Translations under genes and position numbers: made by a program
NCBI GenBank assembly: GCA_002311315.1
Contig: DBZZ01000061.1
Span: forward strand, 28,052-47,131
From: Methylococcaceae bacterium UBA1147
GTDB taxonomy: Bacteria > Pseudomonadota > Gammaproteobacteria > Methylococcales > UBA1147
DNA length: 19,080 bases
Direction of reading: 5' to 3'
The notes under the pieces: generated by a model
The model's input: the letters and a program-made list of their open reading frames with translations, nothing else
Databases searched by the model: none
What the model was told of the DNA's origin: nothing
Shown here: piece after piece, positions 15,327 to 19,080 of the stretch
Layout: every line of letters starts with the position of its first letter
How positions within the stretch are numbered: the stretch's first letter is position 1

Positions 15327-16493
15327 TCACCCAACGTGACCCTTGCGGCCTTTCCTACACCATTTCAGAGGATTCAACGGTTTTCCGCCCTTGCGCACCT
15401 CGAAATACAGGGCCGGAACCGAACGGCCGCCGCTTCGGCCTACCGTAGCGACCTGGTCCCCGGCTTTCACTCGATCGCCCACCACCTTGTAAAGGCTCTG
15501 GTTGAAAGCATACAGCGTCATGTACCCCTTTCCGTGATCAACGATCATCAACAACCCGTAACGCGGAAGCCAGTCCGCATAAACCACACGCCCATAGGAA
15601 ACTACTCGTACCGAGTCACCCTCACTCGCGGTGATCAATACACCGTTGAGTTGCCCGGCCGCCGTCTGACTACCGAAGCGCTCGCTCAGCTTTCCCTTGA
15701 CTGGCCAGGGCAAACGACCCCGAAGAACAGCAAAGGATTTCGTTTCACCGTCGTCAAAAGGAAGATCAAGGGCCGCCTGTTCGACGGAACGGATCAGTTG
15801 CTGAACCGAACGTTCGTCATCTCTCAGCTGTTGAAGTTCATTGTTCCGGCTTTGAAATTGACTGTCCAGCCCAGACAGCAAAACCTTGCGCGCCTTTCGT
15901 GACCTAGTGAGCGACTCTACCTCGGTTTGCTTCTGCTTCTGCAAACGGCGCAAATTCTGACTTCCGGCCAGAGCCTTTTGTTCCTTCAGCTGCAGTCCCT
16001 GCCTCAATTCATCGAACACCTTGATCTGCTTAACGCGGGAATTGTTGAAGTAATCGTAATAGGTCAACAGGCGACCAGCCTTGACGGGGTCTTTCTGGTT
16101 CAACAGCAGTTTCAGGCGCTCCTGACGCCCCATCGCATGGGCTGAACGAACCTGCCGGGCCAGCGATTTCTTGTAATGGCTGATGCGCTCCTGGTTCCTG
16201 TTGCGTTCCAGGCGAATCTGTTCCAGCTTGTTCTGCTGCTGCCTGATCTGGTCATTCAGACCTTTGAGTGCATTGGCCATCTGCCCTTGGCGACGCTCGT
16301 TCTCTCTCAATGCCGACCGTGCCGAATCCTTCTTGCCCCGGATGCCGCCAAGCTCTTGCTGAAGGGCATGAATGCGCTGCTGCAACTGCTGAAGTTGTTT
16401 CCGGTTTGCATCAGGCCCAGCCCACACCGAATGCGGACACAAAGCAAAAGCGAAAAACAGGCTATAAAGAACTGACTGCGAGATTGCCCGCAT
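15327..16493 (-). CDS. envC: EnvC-type murein hydrolase activator
   Basis: EnvC is a periplasmic divisome factor that activates the amidases AmiA and AmiB at the septum. The 388-residue product has a signal peptide ending near WAGPD (residue 25). Long, charged coiled coil follows at about 30-250, rich in Q, R, K and L (for example LQQRIHALQQELGG). A C-terminal LytM domain starts near 260 (LPWPVKGKLSERFGS). LytM enzymes need a zinc triad. Here the site usually holding HxH reads LYAFNQSLYK, and the expected first His is replaced in LNGVLITASEG. It is thus a degenerate, non-enzymatic LytM as in E. coli EnvC, which fits an activator rather than a hydrolase. Its start lies inside the last 32 bases of gpmI, and ctpA follows downstream, the common gpmI-envC-ctpA order. 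Confidence 0.93.
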   Translation of the reverse strand: MRAISQSVLYSLFFAFALCPHSVWAGPDANRKQLQQLQQRIHALQQELGGIRGKKDSARSALRENERRQGQMANALKGLNDQIRQQQNKLEQIRLERNRNQERISHYKKSLARQVRSAHAMGRQERLKLLLNQKDPVKAGRLLTYYDYFNNSRVKQIKVFDELRQGLQLKEQKALAGSQNLRRLQKQKQTEVESLTRSRKARKVLLSGLDSQFQSRNNELQQLRDDERSVQQLIRSVEQAALDLPFDDGETKSFAVLRGRLPWPVKGKLSERFGSQTAAGQLNGVLITASEGDSVRVVSYGRVVYADWLPRYGLLMIVDHGKGYMTLYAFNQSLYKVVGDRVKAGDQVATVGRSGGRSVPALYFEVRKGGKPLNPLKWCRKGRKGHVG

Positions 16494-18045
16494 TTTTATC
16501 TGACCGCAGGAGAGAACGTCCGGTCATTTCCGGTGGTACCTCCAACCCCATCAATTCCAGAAGCGTAGGCGCCACATCGGCAAGGCTACCGCCGTCCTTT
16601 AGTTCAACGGTGCCTCCGAGATAGACCAGAGGAACGGGATTCAAGGTATGCGAAGTCGAGGATTGCCCACTGACCGAATCAACCATCTGTTCCACATTGC
16701 CATGATCGGCTGTAATCAACAGCTGCGCGCCTGTCTTTTCAACCGCCTCTGTAATCCGTCCCAGGCATTCATCAATGGTTTCAACAGCTGAAATGGCGGC
16801 CGTCATCATCCCAGTATGCCCGACCATGTCACAATTGGCATAGTTGCAAACGATAACGTCGTAACGACCTTCTTCCAATGCCGAAACCAGATGATCGGTA
16901 ATCTCATTGGCGCTCATCTCCGGCATCTGATCGTAAGTCCGAACCCGTGGCGATGGCACCAGAAGCCTGGATTCCCCGGGGTAGGGCTTGTCGATACCCC
17001 CGTTGAAGAAATAGGTCACATGAGCATATTTCTCAGTCTCGGCCAGCCGGAGTTGCTTGATCCCGTGGCGCGACAAGTATTCACCCAGGCAGTTCGGAAT
17101 CCTTTCACGCGGGAAGGCGATAGGAAAATCGAATTCGTAGTAATAGGGGGTCAACGTCACCAGCTGGCCCAGCTCCGGAACCCGCTCGCGCTCGAAATCT
17201 GAAAAATCAGGGCTCGTTAAGGCACGGACGAACTGCCTCACCCGATCTGCCCTGAAATTCATGAATACAAGGACGTCACCATCCTCGATCCGAACCGGTT
17301 CCTCGCCCTCAGGAACAATTGCGGTCGCCCGCACAAATTCATCCGATTCGCCACGGTCGTAAGCCTGCAGCAAAGCTTCCTCGGCCGTCGCGCAATAGCG
17401 CTCGGCCTTGCCCTGTACAATCAGGTCGTAGGCTTTGCTAACCCTCTTCCATCGGGTATCGCGATCCATCGCATAAAACCGTCCGATCAGTGACCCGAAC
17501 CGACCTTTTCCGACTTTTTCAAACACCGATTCCATTGCGACGATGGAACGTCGGGCACAGATGGGCAGGGTATCCCGACCATCCAGGAAGGCATGGACAT
17601 AAACCCGATCACACCCCCTGTTGACAGCAAGTTCGGTCAGGGCATGAATATGTTCTTCATGGCTGTGTACGCCTCCGGAGGACAATAGTCCGATGATGTG
17701 CACCGCCTTGCGTTTGGTGATCGCGAGATCGACAGCGTTGCAGAAAACGGGATTGGTCTGGAAGCGGCCATTGTCCAGGTCAGCGTTGATCCTGGCAAAG
17801 TCCTGGGGCAACAGACGGCCGGCACCGATGTGGAGATGGCCAACCTCAGAATTTCCCATCTGGTGGGCCGGCAACCCGACAACCGGGCCCGAACAGCCCA
17901 GCTGGGTATGAGAATGCCGCTCCAGCAGGGAGTCCCAGATCGGCGTATTGGCCAGGGCAACCGCATTGTTCTCATCTGATCCGTTACAGCCGAAGCCGTC
18001 GAGGATCAGCAAAACCGTGGATCTTATCGAACCCGGTCGCAACAT
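16462..18045 (-). CDS. gpmI: 2,3-bisphosphoglycerate-independent phosphoglycerate mutase
   Basis: GpmI interconverts 3- and 2-phosphoglycerate with two manganese ions and a phosphoserine intermediate, in the cytosol. From the ATG at 18045 the product is 527 residues, the family size. It shows LLILDGFG (metal Asp16), QMGNSEVGH with nucleophile Ser66, SSGGVHSHEEH, FLDGRDT, the NYANCDMVGHTG segment and ITADHGNVEQM. The frame is open up to 18159, which would add 38 residues without family counterpart, so this start is preferred: it puts LILDG 13 residues in, as in E. coli. A GAAG precedes it at five bases. HLHIGAGR has His where most members have Asn, outside the metal ligands. The 3' end overlaps envC by 32 bases in another frame. 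Confidence 0.96.
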   Translation of the reverse strand: MLRPGSIRSTVLLILDGFGCNGSDENNAVALANTPIWDSLLERHSHTQLGCSGPVVGLPAHQMGNSEVGHLHIGAGRLLPQDFARINADLDNGRFQTNPVFCNAVDLAITKRKAVHIIGLLSSGGVHSHEEHIHALTELAVNRGCDRVYVHAFLDGRDTLPICARRSIVAMESVFEKVGKGRFGSLIGRFYAMDRDTRWKRVSKAYDLIVQGKAERYCATAEEALLQAYDRGESDEFVRATAIVPEGEEPVRIEDGDVLVFMNFRADRVRQFVRALTSPDFSDFERERVPELGQLVTLTPYYYEFDFPIAFPRERIPNCLGEYLSRHGIKQLRLAETEKYAHVTYFFNGGIDKPYPGESRLLVPSPRVRTYDQMPEMSANEITDHLVSALEEGRYDVIVCNYANCDMVGHTGMMTAAISAVETIDECLGRITEAVEKTGAQLLITADHGNVEQMVDSVSGQSSTSHTLNPVPLVYLGGTVELKDGGSLADVAPTLLELMGLEVPPEMTGRSLLRSDKNAGNLAVSSL

Positions 18046-18577
18046 CGAATCTTCGCTCACTCCCACCTGTCCTGTCCAATCCAGCGCATCGACACTCTGT
18101 TTCTGTCCGCGCTGAGCCGCCCAAACGGCGCAATTACATTCTATATCGATTTCAGGCAAAGGTCTTTAAAGAATTATTGTTTCTGCCACAAAAACTCCCC
18201 GTTTTGAATGTAGCTTTCGAAAATGCTATACGCCACTGCCATTATTACCGCCACATTGCACTCGTCAACGACCCGGATTGCAAGCAAATACGCTGCTTCA
18301 GAAGCCGTGAATTCGAAACAGGAACCGACCACCCACCCGACTTTTTTCATCAACAGTCGGACCTGGATCAGACGCCGCTACGCCATTCGTCAACCTGGGC
18401 AATTCTTTATTGGGGCACGCCCCGATCCACAAAATCATTTATAATCTGTGGTCTTAACCCAAGGGTTTGCCTTTTTGCTACAGCCTCCAACCACAAAAAC
18501 CGCAAACTTGCGATTCACAGAACCGTTTCTTGTTACTGATTCTGTAACCACCACCAAATTAAAGACGAGATTTTTTA
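18046..18577. other. 532-base divergent region between gpmI and the rhodanese gene
   Basis: No gene is recognised here; two plus-strand open frames (18177-18539 and 18223-18444) have no family features or good starts. Possible signals are: on the minus strand TAGAAT at 18138-18143, a possible -10 for gpmI without a clear -35; on the plus strand TATAAT at 18440-18445, a good -10 but no -35 at normal spacing; a small GC hairpin GGGGCACGCCCC at 18412-18423; and an inverted repeat at 18532-18548. All are pattern matches. Confidence 0.35.
18532..18548. repeat. Short inverted repeat upstream of the rhodanese gene
   Basis: GTTAC, seven bases, GTAAC forms a perfect five-base inverted repeat ending 29 bases before the ATG at 18578. 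The position would suit an operator or mRNA hairpin near the ribosome binding region, but a five-base repeat can arise by chance and no partner regulator is visible. Confidence 0.2.
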
Positions 18578-19021
18578 ATGGATCGAATGATTGAATTTGC
18601 CAGTAACCACTGGATTCTTTTCTCTGCACTAGGACTCATGGTTTACCTGTTACTACAGGACCTTGTTGAAACCCTGATGGGCAAGCACAAAACTGTTTCT
18701 GCCATTGGCGCGGTCGAACTGATGAACAAGGACGAGGTCACAGTCATCGATGTTCGGGAAGCGTCCGAATTCATCAAGTCGCACATTGAAGATTCGGTCA
18801 ACATGGCATCGACCAAACTCGACAAAAAGATCAATGAACTGGACAAGTACAAGAACGATCTGGTCATCGTTGCCTGTCAAACCGGAACCCGTTCTCCGGC
18901 AGCCTGCAGCAAACTGATCAAGAACGGTTTCACCAATGTTCACTTGCTAAAGGGAGGGATACAGGCGTGGGAAGATCTGAACCTGCCCATTCGCAAGTCA
19001 AAACCCAAGCATCGAGCCTAG
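18578..19021 (+). CDS. yibN: Membrane-anchored rhodanese-like protein (YibN type)
   Basis: The 147-residue product has one hydrophobic segment at about residues 11-27 (WILFSALGLMVYLLL) and a single rhodanese domain at about 40-140. It includes VTVIDVREASEFIKSHIEDSVNM near 54-76 and the active-site loop VACQTGTRS with Cys100. The cysteine is in the expected position, so sulfur transfer or oxidation-reduction chemistry is possible; the physiological substrate of this family is not established. YibN neighbours gpmI in E. coli, where it is followed by grxC and secB, and those would be expected just beyond the right edge. The ATG at 18578 has a GAG eight bases upstream; the ATG at codon 4 is possible. 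The last 59 bases of the window hold no recognisable gene. Confidence 0.9.
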   Translation: MDRMIEFASNHWILFSALGLMVYLLLQDLVETLMGKHKTVSAIGAVELMNKDEVTVIDVREASEFIKSHIEDSVNMASTKLDKKINELDKYKNDLVIVACQTGTRSPAACSKLIKNGFTNVHLLKGGIQAWEDLNLPIRKSKPKHRA

Positions 19022-19080
19022 TCCGGGGGTCACCTTGGCAATTGTTTGATCTGGCCGCTGGCTGACTTTAGACTAGCCAC

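Noticed and set aside
18046..18159. N-terminal extension of gpmI from 18159
   Set aside because: The 38 residues do not resemble the family; the ATG at 18045 places the first metal motif at the usual distance.
18177..18539. Plus-strand 120-residue frame between gpmI and the rhodanese gene
   Set aside because: No domain, no ribosome binding site, and unusual composition rich in His, Arg and Cys; treated as non-coding.
19041..19080. TGGCT/AGCCA inverted repeat at the right edge as a terminator for the rhodanese gene
   Set aside because: Only five pairs, a long loop, and no T-run before the window ends.
1..19080. Novel defence, mobile or biosynthetic system
   Set aside because: No integrase, transposase, nuclease-helicase pair, toxin-antitoxin pair, synthase or repeat array was found on either strand; the genes are core functions plus two pseudogene loci.

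Overview
The window looks like part of a gammaproteobacterial chromosome made mostly of housekeeping genes. The evidence is conserved gene order. aroK-aroB and mrcA face each other across what remains of a pilM...pilQ locus, gpmI-envC-ctpA form a cluster, a YibN-type rhodanese gene diverges from gpmI, and a Pseudomonas-like cysI is followed by a DUF934 gene. No phage, transposase, CRISPR array, rRNA or tRNA was seen. No new multi-gene system was found. The notable content is gene decay.

Layout. At 1-659 (minus) is the N-terminal part of an SLC13/DASS anion transporter that runs off the left edge, followed by hemE (704-1771, minus). Next are aroB and aroK (1923-3538, minus), overlapping as TGATG and probably transcribed from their own promoter. 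From 3748 to 4363 (minus) lies a wreck of the type IV pilus operon. The first ~57 codons of pilM are joined directly to the last ~146 codons of pilQ, with pilN, pilO, pilP and most of pilM and pilQ gone and two extra single-base frame lesions. The pilQ terminator survives at 3699-3718. mrcA (PBP1a, 4564-6972, plus) diverges from it and is intact. After a 335-base gap come gltA (7308-8618, minus, with a clear terminator) and rpmE (8711-8914, minus). At 9067-9843 (plus) is an exodeoxyribonuclease III gene broken by two frameshifts and an in-frame TAG. An ampG-type permease (9895-11469, minus) converges on it. cysI and a DUF934 gene (11784-13881, plus) form a two-gene sulfite-reduction unit. ctpA, envC and gpmI (13913-18045, minus) form a cell-envelope and glycolysis cluster. 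A 532-base gap precedes a membrane-anchored rhodanese gene (18578-19021, plus).

How the genes fit together. Several products act on the cell wall: PBP1a builds peptidoglycan, EnvC activates septal amidases, CtpA is a periplasmic protease, and AmpG recycles muropeptides. Core metabolism is intact: aroK/aroB for chorismate, hemE for heme and siroheme precursors, gltA for the TCA cycle, gpmI for glycolysis, and cysI for assimilatory sulfite reduction, which needs siroheme. In contrast, type IV pilus machinery and an exonuclease III-type repair enzyme are decaying. Loss of these dispensable functions beside intact core genes suggests a host-associated or otherwise relaxed-selection lineage with ongoing genome erosion. 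That lifestyle is an inference; the lesions themselves are read from the sequence, though some single-base ones could be assembly errors.
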